This document shows, piece by piece, positions 45,752-55,806 of a stretch of DNA of 64,000 nt. A program made the translations under genes and the position numbers. Origin of the DNA: Tolypocladium sp. Sup5 PDA-1 (lineage: Eukaryota; Ascomycota; Sordariomycetes; Hypocreales; Ophiocordycipitaceae); the NCBI GenBank assembly GCA_000750105.3, contig JPHH03000056.1:140148-204147 (forward strand), given 5' to 3'. Every line of letters begins with the position of its first letter. Positions within the stretch are counted from its first letter, which is position 1. The notes under the pieces are model-generated. The model did no database searches, had not been told where the DNA came from, and was given only the letters and a program-made list of their open reading frames with translations.

Positions 45752-46612
45752 CTACTCCTTGTCAAGCGCTCGAGCGTTCCGCCCCCCTTCACTCGCACTC
45801 TTCGAGATGGCCTTGCCAATCTTCTCAATCTCCTCGAGCCTATTCATCCAGAAATCCCACCGTTCCATGCTCATCGGGCCCGCGGCCCACAGCTTCCCCT
45901 CTCTCTCCAACGCCCAGGATGTTTCTCCCTTCCTGGCGCCCTCTTTGAGTCTCTCCCCTGCAACCTTGATCCACACCGCTGCAGCAGGTACCTCGAAATC
46001 CCATACCGCATCCTGGCATTCAAGCGCCTCTGATATACACTCATAGCCCCAACTCAGCGGCAGCAGGCCATCTTCAGCATCTGGTCCCACGGCGGCCATC
46101 GCACACGACGCTTCCACAAACGCCAAGTGCACATGGGCATCTCTCCTCTTCGCTCTCGTGGCCGGATCCCGCGTCGCCAACGCCTTCCGCCAGTGACCCT
46201 GCTTCCATGCATCCGACCACGAGTGGCCGAAGCTCATGAGGCCTGTCCAGACTGGATCGCCTTCCTCTTCGTCTGGTAGCTGGCTGAGTTCTTTTAGCAG
46301 GGCGATGAGGCCGGGCGTGTGGCTTTCGGGCAGCTCGAAGAGCGCGTCTTCGATGATGCCTAGTACGCGGTCGCGCAGGTCGGTCGTCTTCTCGGAGTCG
46401 TGGGGCTTGGTCATGGCGGCAACTGTCTCAGATGGGCTGGAGAGGCCATTCAAGTACGCCTTGAGGGCCGCAGCTTGATAGGGATGCGCTCCCGTCTCCT
46501 CCTCGCCGTCCATGGGTGCAGTGTGGTGGACGAACCAAGCGTCGTCGGCGGCGGAGCCGAAGCCGTCAAGGTCCACTGATTTGCAGGTCATCTCTTGAAT
46601 GCCGGTGTTCAT
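45752..46612 (-). CDS. DUF3632-like uncharacterised protein
   Basis: Single exon, 286 aa, starting MNTGIQEMTCKSVDLDGFG. The sequence is acidic and helical with no signal peptide or membrane span. Segments such as TDLRDRVLGIIEDALFELPE, FVEASCAMAAVG and YECISEALECQDAVWDFEVPA resemble the DUF3632 family common in ascomycetes; that assignment is from general recognition and should be checked. The C terminus is basic and helical (RLEEIEKIGKAISKSASEG). No enzymatic residues can be pointed to. Cytosolic or nuclear location is a guess. Confidence 0.7.
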   Translation of the reverse strand: MNTGIQEMTCKSVDLDGFGSAADDAWFVHHTAPMDGEEETGAHPYQAAALKAYLNGLSSPSETVAAMTKPHDSEKTTDLRDRVLGIIEDALFELPESHTPGLIALLKELSQLPDEEEGDPVWTGLMSFGHSWSDAWKQGHWRKALATRDPATRAKRRDAHVHLAFVEASCAMAAVGPDAEDGLLPLSWGYECISEALECQDAVWDFEVPAAAVWIKVAGERLKEGARKGETSWALEREGKLWAAGPMSMERWDFWMNRLEEIEKIGKAISKSASEGGRNARALDKE

Positions 46613-47622
46613 GGTGGCGGAGTGTGAGGGTTCTCAAATGAATGGACTTGGGGGTCTGAGAGCTGCACAATCGCTGATGCTGCGCTGCTGGGAACTGGTA
46701 ATCCAATTTTTGGGTTGTTGTTTGTGGTGAGTACAGTGCGGTGTGGTCGCAATATTCGTACCTCGTATACTGCGAAGAGTGGCAAATAGGCTAGCGATAC
46801 GTCGAGTCATACAACTAACCCGAGCACTATGCTCGATCGTGGCGCAGTATTGCCCGCTCCTTTCCGTTGCAAATACATAACTTTCGAAAACCAGGCCATC
46901 TTCTCAACGGCAATGCGTGCCGAGGAGTGACATCATTAGGCAGCCAATGATGACGGATATGACGATCATTCAGGAACGTGGGGTCCAGAGTCGAGACTAC
47001 TTCACACGTCAGCTGACGTCCTTGTCCGCAAAGACAATATGATCAACTCAGAACTCCATCACACCGAAACCCGACCAGTCAAACAGGCGCATTGACATGC
47101 AGATTGAGATCAGTCGAGAATATCCACTGCTGAGACGACCCTTTCCCGGAGAGCTGAGCCGGGCTGATGCCCCCAATTCAATCCTCAATCCTAATCCTTC
47201 TGTACAGACTGTACTATAAAAACATATGTGAATGGGGAGGATGTGGAGTAGCAAATGGTGAGATGCTTAATGTGAAACCATTTACAGAATACTGGGGCAT
47301 CTTGCACACATACACAACCTCTATAGGAGAACATCATAGCATCATAATGCAACCTCTGCATCAACCCTTGTGCGCCGTTAGCTTCCTCCATAAGCTGATC
47401 GACGCTCCGGCGGGCATGTTCCGTAGGTCCGTGGTTACTATACTATTGTCGACCTTTCGGCAGTTAGTTGCCGTGACTTCATGTTCTCAGGCGTTATAAG
47501 ACAGCTCTTGCCAGCGGATACAGTCGAACATTAAGCACTCAAGCATCATTCCAGCACCAACAGCCCAATTACGGTCTTCCAGCAATACATCCAACTGCAA
47601 CTCAGACTTTCCAACCGCCCCA
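46613..47622. other. Divergent intergenic region
   Basis: One kilobase between the leftward DUF3632-like gene and the rightward RNase, so both promoters lie here. A TATAAAA-like sequence occurs near 47214. No other feature recognised. Confidence 0.4.
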
Positions 47623-48213
47623 ATGAAGTTCACTTTCGCCACCGCCTCCATCCTCTTTCTGAGCCTCGCCTCTGCCCTCCCGGCCGAGGACTTTGTCGAG
47701 ATACAAGAGCGCGCCGAGCCCTCCAACGCACCCATCGACGTAGGTCCTCATGAGCCAAACATGACCCTCTCCCATCCAAACTAATACGCTTTGCAGTGGG
47801 ACGGCCCCAACTCCTCTGCTTCCGTCAAGTGTGGGAAGAACACCTATGATGGCCACGACATCTACCTCGCCGTGGAGCACGCCGTGAACCTGGGCCTGCT
47901 GAGCCCCCCTGAGACGCGAGGCGCAAAGAACTATCCGCACCCGTTCGACCACGACGACAGCAAGGGCGTGAAGCTGCACTTCCCTCCTCATTGCCCGGAG
48001 AACGACGCGCACCGCAAGGAGTACCCGCTCGTCAAGAACGGGCCCTACAACGGTGGCAAGAACAACAAGAAGTACGGGGATGAGCGCGTCGTGTTTTACT
48101 ACGACGGCAAAGCTGAAGGTGTTGACGGGCACCCGTTGGTGTACTACTGTGGGTTGATGACGCATGAGGGCGCTACGAAAGGAGGTTTCTTGCAATGCCC
48201 CTCTGGAAAGTAG
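47623..48213 (+). CDS. Secreted guanyl-specific ribonuclease (RNase N1/T1 family)
   Basis: Exons 47623-47739 and 47797-48213 with a 57-nt intron (ACTAATAC branch, TTGCAG acceptor) give 177 aa. A signal peptide (MKFTFATASILFLSLASALP) and a short propeptide ending near ERAEP precede the catalytic domain. The four T1-type catalytic residues can be aligned: His87 in YPHPF, Glu114 in KEYPLV, Arg136 in ERVVF and His162 in MTHEGATKGGF. Cysteines near both ends (VKCGK, LQCPSGK) would form the usual disulfide, with an additional pair inside (HCPEN, YYCGL). The domain is longer than RNase T1, but nothing I see marks it as a ribotoxin. Likely role: extracellular RNA degradation for nutrition or defence. 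Confidence 0.88.
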
Positions 48214-48938
48214 GCGCACGCCGAAGCCCATGCTCGAGCTTACACTCTGAGCGCTGCTATCAGATCCCGGACGGACGGGGTCCGTGAAAGATATCTCAAG
48301 ATGTTGTTGGGTTGAGTGAATGCATGGAGTTTGACATTGCCGGGAGTGGCGACTTATGTAAGAGGGGTTTCTGGTCAAGTAAACACATCAAACTGAATCA
48401 TCTTCATGAGTTGGCACTTTTTTATAGTCGCCAAGTTTTTAATTTGAGTCTATCACGTCTATTCTACAATTTGGCTTGCTCCCTCCTTGTGAGAACTCGA
48501 AGTGGTGGACCACCACGACTTCCATCCCCTTGCTTCAAAGCCTCGCCTCTACCGCTTGGTTCCCTTAACCGCTATTTCTGTCGTAGTTCATGCGATGCCT
48601 TGTTCTCGAATGTTGCGATATAGCGACTAAGCACTGGCAGGAATTTGCATGCGCTATGCTCTGTTACTCAATATCTAAGGAGTATTTTCTCAAGGCCGTC
48701 AGGTACTCACTGCCCAGCACCACCGGTAGCTAAGAAAAGGCCGTTAATTTATGGATGGTGTCGAGTACAAAGTCTCCCTCTAGAGTGTCAGAGTACCAAC
48801 ATAGTCGACGATTTATCTACTCGCGGTTTGCAAAGTCGGGTAGTAGCTAGCATAGTCCTTCACGAAGCTCTTGATCGGCATTACTAGCAGGTATGAGGTA
48901 TCGGAGTTGCTGCCCTCTCTCTTCAGAGACGAGACAAA
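48214..48938. other. Intergenic gap
   Basis: Contains the 3' end of the RNase gene. AT content rises to the right. No gene seen. Confidence 0.35.
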
Positions 48939-49670
48939 TCATGTCGTCCCTTCAACCGGGACGGGCGTCGCAAAGACGTAGCCATGCCGAGCGAGCTTTA
49001 GGATATTTGTTCCCGGAGTCGGCGGAATTACAAAGATACTAGTGCTGAGATTGAGTATTACTGGCATGTTCGCTAACTTTTTAACTTCTTCATCGGTAAG
49101 TTAAATGAAACCGACGGGCTAACCAGAGGCGGATGATGTATGGGCAATGGGAAGTAGGCGGTTGGTCTAAGCTCCTGTTGCAAGGATGACTTGCGACGCC
49201 AAGATGGGATCGCCATGAGCCACGTTGACTCCTATGGCTCGAGCACTATCGTATCGGAGAGATAGTATACGGCCACGAGGTCTAGTGATGAAAGTGACAC
49301 CCGCTAGGCTATACTGGATGCTTAACTGCCGGATGCCTCCCTTAGTATTAGCATATCCGCCTTATGAGTTTACATAAGCCTTGTACTCGTCTAAGTGGGA
49401 GTTTAGGCCCGGGAATGCGCGCTGAATGCCGTTGGCGTCCTCATACTCGTGAAGAGCATGTCCCGATGCTCGAGAATTCTCCTGACTTTTGTCCATGTAG
49501 GGATTTCCGGGTTGTTTGGCCAACACGAGAAACCCGGACTAGTGGTAGTGACTGCCGGACTCGGTCTTCCAACCCTGGAGAGCTTCGTGGGCCATCTTGC
49601 TATAGAGCGGATCGGCATAGGTGTCCTGGGAAAAGGCAACGATGGAGAGGTAAAGGTCTGGTCCCTGGAT
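48939..49670 (-). pseudogene. FAD-dependent fructosyl-amino-acid (Amadori) oxidase, RIP-type stops
   Basis: The minus strand reads in one frame without indels through recognisable DAO-fold segments: HEALQGWKTESGSHYH, SGFLVLAKQPGNPYMDK, NGIQRAFPGLNSHLDEYKAY, GGYANTKGGIRQLSIQ, SLAGVTFITRPRGRI, VILATGA, TNRLLP, LTDEEVKKLANMPVI and HGYVFATPVPVEGTT. Five stops interrupt it, at 49539-49541, 49362-49364, 49167-49169, 49119-49121 and 49101-49103. Each sits where Gln or Trp is expected (for example ATGA*TNR, SG*PVGFI*LTDEE). All five are single C-to-T or G-to-A changes. The N-terminal Rossmann part was not found. The family oxidises fructosyl amino acids, releasing glucosone and hydrogen peroxide. This copy cannot make a full protein. 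Confidence 0.78.
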
Positions 49671-50236
49671 GCGGAGAGTCTAGCATCCAGTGCTCAGGTT
49701 GACATGCTACTAACCCTCTGTAAGGGGCTTGCTAGAGTTTGTTCAACAAGTAGGTGCCTTCGTATTGTCTATTCAAAGCTAAAGAGAAAGGGAAGAGGGA
49801 GAGGACGAGTCAGGTCTGCCTCGGGCTCTTAATCTAGAGCCATGATGCCGTGGTCGGGGCGGCCACCGGATGTCTCAGTTCACTTGCACGGCGGCCCGGG
49901 TCCGAGCCCGGCCCACTCACACGGCCCTGGTCCTAGCACACCCAGGACCACACAACTGAGCGTAGCCCGTGACGCCCTCACGAGATATGTAAGTCGTCAA
50001 CTGTCCCCCCCCCCCCGGGGGCCCACGAGAACTCACAAGGCTATTCACTAGTCTCACCCAGTTTGATGTCGATTGAAAGATTGCACCTGACAGACTCCCC
50101 CTTGCAGCGAGGGCAGGCTCCGGCTTCTCCGGCGAAGGACACAACCCAGCCCGCCTCCAGAACACGAGTCGACCTCCTTCGCCAAATATCCGGACGGGTT
50201 AGCAATCCCGGTGTGAAGGGATCCGAGCTTGAGAGT
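49671..50236. other. Intergenic region with poly-C run
   Basis: No gene supported. A run of about fourteen C followed by GGGGGCCC lies near 50005-50025. The right edge is the 3' flank of the NmrA-like gene. Confidence 0.4.
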
Positions 50237-51343
50237 CTAATCCTTCCAGCCAATCTCTAGCATCTGCTTCGCGGACACCGGTTTGATATCAGGGAAGAGG
50301 TCATTGAGGGATAGCGTCGGCTTGAAGTCGAACTGCCCTTCATGGAGCAAGATCCCGAGCGCCGCAAGCATGCCCTGGAGTTGCTCCTTGGGAATGTGCT
50401 CATAGGCATACTGATGGCTAGGCAGCTCGGTGACTTTGCCCGAATGCAGTTGGTCAAGAGAATCGTACGTAACGTCGAATTTGAGTCCTAAACCTCCGAT
50501 GTTAGCTCAACCTGGTGGCACACGCCCGCCGGGGAAGAGGGACAATAGACGTACCGCGCACCTCCTCCGCAAGCTTCAGAAACTCGTTCCACGAGAGCTT
50601 GGTACCGATGACATACGATTCCTTCTCCCACTTATCGAGGGTGAGGGCCGCGGCCGTGTACTTGGCCACGTCGCCGCTGTATGTGAAAACGATGGGCGTG
50701 GATCCCGAACCTGGGATCGCGGCTTGCGCGGAGGCGACGTCGATGACGAGGGTCATGGGGTTGAGGTAGGACTTCACCTTTGGCATGCCCCAGTAGTCGA
50801 GGAAGAAGCCATTGCAGATGATGGTCCACTCGAGGCTGGTTTTTTCGAGCTCGGCCATGGCGGCTATCTTAGAGGTGGCCGCGGGGAACCAGGCCTGGCT
50901 ATATGCACCCGTTAGTCGCGATTGTTATATGTGGTCGAGGGAGGAGGCAGGTGCATACTCGGGACGGTATTTGGCACCGAATACGCTCGGGATGAATCTC
51001 TTGGTGGTGTTGGACATGTCGGCAGCGCGGATGAGAGCTGGCTCGGCGTCGGGGGACGCGAGTCCACCCAGGGCAGAGATGACGGTGTGGATCTTATTCT
51101 GCTCTAGGAGGGACACGATGGAATCGATGGTTGAGTAGTCGATAGCGAGGACTCGGGCACCCAAGCGCTCTTCAAGCTCTTTGTTCGCCTAAGACGCGAA
51201 TTAGCGCTGCCGCCGAGGTGGTTTGCATTATCGCTCACCTTTCGGCCCAATACGATGACTTCGAATGTTCCATGGGCCACGATGGCGTCTACGATGGCCC
51301 TGCCGATGCTGCCGGTACCACCTGCTACGGCGACGACAGACAT
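50237..51343 (-). CDS. NmrA-like NAD(P)-binding oxidoreductase (isoflavone-reductase type)
   Basis: Exons 51343-51239, 51188-50959, 50898-50555 and 50487-50237 give 309 aa. Introns are 50, 60 and 67 nt; the last two show GACTAACGG and GAGCTAACA branch sites. The N terminus has the Rossmann dinucleotide loop VAVAGGTGSIGRAIVDAI, then GRK and SALGGLASPD, and the family's FIPSVFGAKYRP and WTIICNGFFLDYWG blocks. There is no Ser-Tyr-Lys catalytic triad of classical SDRs, so it may be a reductase of the PCBER/CipA group or a redox-sensing regulator like NmrA. Cytosolic. Its upstream neighbour is a C2H2 regulator on the same strand. Confidence 0.9.
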
Positions 51344-51811
51344 GTTAATGTTGGTTTTGACTGGTAGTACTTTGGTGCTGTGCTGTCGAGAAGCGTGATC
51401 ATGTTTGCGTACCCGGCTTTGCTTCTCTTGCTCCTCCCTAAGCTGCCTTTAAATACCTGAGAGGGGCCACAAACTGAGAGTTGCATCTTGGAAATGAACC
51501 TGAGGGGGCAGCTCGAATCGGCCCAGGCATGCCTTGCGTGCACAGTAATCCAATTAATGCGTCAGCAGTGAAATGAGTTGCTTATAAATTCCTCGTTGGC
51601 ACCTGACTCGTATTGCATCAGACACGGCATCATAGCGTACTTTCCTTGTGTCGCATCGCATGAATATACCATGCCGCTTATGCTTCATTATGATACTTTG
51701 CCAGCTCAGCTTCAGTTCTTCAAGTGTCTCGACATTATGTCTACCGTCGGTGGCTCAATGTATTCGTAAACTGGCACCACTGAATACGTCAAGATCATAA
51801 TTTGTTGCAGT
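51344..51811. other. Intergenic gap
   Basis: About 470 bp with the promoter of the NmrA-like gene and the 3' end of the C2H2 factor. Nothing else recognised. Confidence 0.4.
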
Positions 51812-53211
51812 CTATTCCTTCATGTGAAAGAATAAATACGGCTTCATCCTGTTCAATAGAGAAGCATAGCTCTCATCGGTCTGCCTTGTCAAAAAGCAGC
51901 TGAGGGCCATTCCCAAGGCGAAATCCCACGCAACCACTGATGAGAGATCCTTGTAACTGCTCGGCTTCACTTCATCGCCGAACAAGCTTCCGACCAGAGA
52001 AGAAGACTCGTTCTCCTTTAGCCAATTAGCAGTGCTCCTGTTCCAGATCTCTTCCGTGGATGGAACTCGGATATTGAGCATCCGAGGTGTAATGTATTCG
52101 GAAGGCTTGAACTGTGGATGGTGGGTCATCAGGAGGGAGTTGAGGTGAATGTGTACTTTGAAATGAACCAGAGCAAGTCTGCCTCAGTTAGCCGCCTGGC
52201 GGACCGGTCTCTATGTAGGGGATACTTGGCACGTGCCGCTGATACACTTCCCGAGCTATTGAGTGTGACGATTCGGCGTCAATCCTCTGCTGATCATATA
52301 CCCCAGACCGTTCAAAAAGCAGAAAGAGATGCTTGCTATTGACTAGGGCTGACGGGAAGTTATCCGCTCCCCTGTATGTTGTAAGGATGACCGGAATGAT
52401 GAGCGTCTGGAACTCAGCAATGAACTCGGGCCGCGGAGCTCGTGGTAGAGTGGGGTTCTCGAAGGCCTTGAACTGAGGGTTGAGATCCAGTCAGCAAAGA
52501 CGTACGGCTATGAAATAGGGCTTACAGCAGTCATATCGGTGTTCGAAAGAGGTGCCCTACAAGTTCCCTGTCGATTTCTCCGAGCAAAGCGTCATGATAA
52601 AACTCTGCCTGGGCTCTTGCATCGGGTGTTTTCATCATCCACAGCCCTGCGGTCAGGACGGCTATGATCAATGCAGGAGGTTGCGGCGAGTTCTGGAACA
52701 TGTCTTGGTGCAAAACGGGCCAATGTGGATGAAAGTCGCTGAAGTAGAGCTCCTGAAGCTGTGCCCGGTTTGGGGACTGGAGCAGCCGCATGGTTAGGCT
52801 GGATGTCAGGGTCAGGCCAAGACACCATGTTCCGCTGCTTCCGAGGGGGGTTGGTTCATCCTCAAGGGCAGGCGCAGGCCTCTTTTCCACGTTGCACTTG
52901 TCGCTACCGAAATTGCCGCTCTCCCCCGCCGTGAAAGGGCCGTCAGGTTGAAGCTCGCTGGTTTGCCGGGGTGGCTCGATGTGATTGAGCTTCGTATGAC
53001 GGTTAAGCAGGTCACTGCGTGAAAATGTTCATATGGTTTCAAGAGGAACAGGGGTTGTTAGAGGAACAGAGACTGACCTGCGGTTAAATGTCGCTGGACA
53101 AGCCTGGCATGTGAAGGATCGAAGATTGGTGTGGTCTCGTTGATGACGCAACAGGTGTTCCTTCCTCATGTACGAGCGAGTACAGCCGGGATAATCACAT
53201 TGGAACCGCAT
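51812..53211 (-). CDS. C2H2 zinc-finger transcription factor with fungal regulatory domain
   Basis: Proposed exons 53211-53078, 53014-52561, 52466-52226 and 52182-51812 give 399 aa. Two N-terminal C2H2 fingers are clear: CDYPGCTRSYMRKEHLLRHQ and, across intron 1, CQACPATFNRSDLLNRH. A fungal-specific regulatory region follows (LQELYFSDFHPHWPVLHQDMF; RAPRPEFIAEFQTLIIPVIL; LALVHFKVHIHLNSLLMT). Intron 2 (94 nt, GTAGGG donor) and intron 3 (43 nt, CTAACTGAG acceptor) are less certain; the alternatives break the frame or drop conserved residues. The protein is shorter than most members, so a truncated regulatory domain is possible. Nuclear. It may control the adjacent NmrA-like gene or distant targets. 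Confidence 0.72.
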
Positions 53212-53398
53212 CGTTCCGGGTAGGGTTGGATAGCTCAGGAGTGGATCTTGGGAGATAAGAGCGACATTGGTTACGAGATGCAGCGGCCGCCCAATATGGG
53301 CTCAGAACAACTTCTTAGAACCCCGTTTGTCGGCCCACGAAGTGAGATTTAGAGTTAGAGGATCTACTACGTGACTAGCCAACGGGCGATCCGTACAT
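53212..53398. promoter_or_regulatory. Promoter interval of the C2H2 gene
   Basis: Short interval upstream of the leftward regulator and directly left of a rightward coding remnant. No defined element recognised. Confidence 0.3.
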
Positions 53399-53788
53399 AT
53401 GTGCCGATGCCCGATGTGGGCTGCGCCATGTGGGATGTGGGTCTTAATGGCTAATTTCGCGCCACGGCCAGGCGCTGCTGTGGACTTATTCCGGTTTAAC
53501 GGGTCGTGTATCCGTATCGAGGAGCATTGGGATGTGATTCATGAGAGGCCCGAATATGCCACGAATCCCTTGGATAGCCTCACACTCGTATTCTCTCTCC
53601 GACCAACCGGCAGCGGGCAGTCGGGCAAGATGGGAGAGCGCTGGGCCCTCATAGTTGTCGTGACTATATGCGACGAGAGGCTCTACATGACGCATCTTCA
53701 AGGCAAGGCGAGAGAGGCATTACCACATAGCAAGGGAGAGAAAGTCAGAGGAAGTGGTTTAGTGGACAAACAACAGGGATGTATATAG
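53399..53788 (+). pseudogene. Probable remnant of a SnoaL-like (NTF2-fold) protein gene
   Basis: A plus-strand frame contains AAVDLFRFNGSCIRIEEHWD followed by VIHERPEYATNPL, which matches the C-terminal strand and tail common to SnoaL-like/NTF2-fold proteins (V-D-I-F-R...I-x-E-H-W-D-V). The upstream half of such a domain is missing, and the frame runs on for about 80 unrelated residues. No start or intron restores it. Best read as a truncated relic. Confidence 0.35.
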
Positions 53789-54054
53789 TTTGATACTATC
53801 TTCACCAACCGCTCATTGCACTGGGCATCTAGCCTGGCGGAATGGACATCAGTGACGAGACAATGGGGGATACCGCGAGCTAACATGAGCTGTCTGGCAC
53901 AATGTATGCGTGTAGAGGAAATCTAACTGAGTTTGGCTAGTGGCTATGACTTAACGCCCGTCTAATCACACGGCTGATATTTTTCTTTTATGAAACAAAG
54001 CCGATCTGTAGTCTGTTCGTGCTTTTATCCGGCAGTAAGTCTCAAGGAATCGAC
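53789..54054. other. AT-rich gap
   Basis: No feature recognised. Confidence 0.35.
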
Positions 54055-54552
54055 TCAAAGCAGTCCAGTCATCATGAGAATGGTTTCCAAAAGTGAAGCT
54101 CCTCCAGCCGCTTGAACTACTGCCACTCCGTATTCTGCCTCTAAGACAGATGGGATGGCTTCGGCCACCCGAAGGAGATCCGCGTCGCCCACAGCCGCGG
54201 CGCCCACGGCCACTTCAAAGCCAGCCGCCTGCAGTGCCGGGCTCTCCTCTGCAGGAAATTCGACAGATTTCAACCAAGTCACAAGATCCGCATCACCGAC
54301 CGCGCTTGTTCCTGCAGCTTCCGCATCGGCCGCCCCCAATCCCTCCTCCGTATGATAGCCGACAGACGCCAACCAAGCCGCATAATCCATCTCACCGACC
54401 GCGCTTGCCCATGCAGGGCCGACTTCCGCCGCCGGATATTCGGCCACGATCCTGTCAAGCACTTGCTTTACCTCCTCTCCACTCAGGGCGTCCGCCGCTC
54501 CAACAGCGCCTTCCGGTGTGAACAGCGCAGGATATTCACTTGATAACGCTCA
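54055..54552 (-). CDS. Open frame with three internal Ala-rich repeats, family unknown
   Basis: About 166 codons are open on the minus strand, GC-rich inside an AT-rich neighbourhood. Three approximate repeats of about 33 residues begin AVGEMDYAAWLAS, AVGDADLVTWLKS and AVGDADLLRVAEA. The composition is rich in Ala, Glu, Val and Gly, with no cysteine. No in-frame ATG precedes the repeats; the first in-frame Met is within the first repeat. The true start may lie in an upstream exon, for example the frame at about 54540-54808 beginning MSQGMCSYTLLQ. No known domain is recognised. Treat as a possible exon, or as decaying repeat-protein sequence. Confidence 0.35.
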
Positions 54553-55806
54553 ATGTACCTTGCGCGGTTGGGAAAAAGCGGTACGTTAGGGCCTCCGAAA
54601 GGGCTCGCGCCATCAAGTAACCACCCGCAACGATATCTACAATCTGCCTCAAACTGCCTCGGGGTTGTATTGTGACACTACCCGCCGCAAATGGAGGGAA
54701 ATTGACTATTCCGTGGCATTCCTGGGCAATACTCGTTGACTTCCCTTTGCTCATCATTACTGATGAACGGTGTTGAAGTAGGGTATAACTACACATACCC
54801 TGCGACATTACGACCGGTGTTCCTTGGATCCGCGAATCCCGCCATATTCAATTCAACTATATCCCCGTAGCTGATCTTCTACATTCTCTATTTCACGTTG
54901 TTTTTCAACAGCCGTAGACCCAATATCTGATCCCCTTCAGAGATGGAAGTAATTACACCGGAATATTCCTACCAAGGGCACCTGGTTCAAACGGTGTGGT
55001 CACCTCAGGTTGCTGTGACTGAAGTACTATTTTCAGTCAGAACGCGAGCTTAGTGGCGAGTATTTTCAACTCCCTAGAGCCTATAAGCTACTGCTTCCTT
55101 ATAGCCTGCCTGTGCTAATAAGTCTGCCAAGGCCTGTTTCGTTCTTAAGGTAAGAACCTTGCGGAACGAACAGACTAGAGTCTCTACCTCCCTTAGCCCC
55201 ACTGCTCGGTCACGGCGATATCGCCTTTTGTCCTCGGCTTCCATTTACCTTATCTGCTACCGGCTGTCGTGTAATGAACCTGCCTATCAGGTAAGTTTGA
55301 GGCTTCCTGTTCTTTAGTATCTCTTTCTAGTCTTGTCTAAATACAAAAGTAAAATCGAGTGTAAAGAGGAAAAGGCGCGTATGTAAATAGTAATACTCAT
55401 ATAATATAAGGCCCCGACTGTATTAATTTCTATCTGTCGAATAGCCAGTCCCTTGATCCAGCACGTAAGATCCTTGAGACACGAATGGGTATGTCGGGAC
55501 GTGTTTCATTAGTGATTGGAAAAGAAGGTAGAGAGATTTAACGCTAAAGAAGATTGTGAGTAACTTTCCTTGCCGAACCTTTATTTTATTAGGATTATTG
55601 CTAACGATTTGGACATCAGGTGATGTTGAGATATACCTAGTATAATCAAACGCTAAACTTAGATATCTTAGCTCAGAAGGCATGAAAGTAATTGGAACTC
55701 AATACTATCGAAGGAAATGAGACCACTCATCAGTTAATCATCCACATTTATGTTTCACCTAGCCACAATTCGCCCATCTATCACGTCGCTAATACTGCTC
55801 ACACGA
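54553..55806. other. AT-rich intergenic region with an inverted repeat
   Basis: No supported gene. At 55134-55173 an imperfect inverted repeat (CTGTTTCGTTC ... GAACGAACAG) encloses a perfect hairpin GTTCTTA-AGG-TAAGAAC. It could be a decayed MITE end or a transcript hairpin. Confidence 0.4.

Noticed and set aside
49842..50100. Possible gene around the poly-C run
   Set aside because: Short frames in all phases, no motif, and the homopolymer may be a sequencing weak point.
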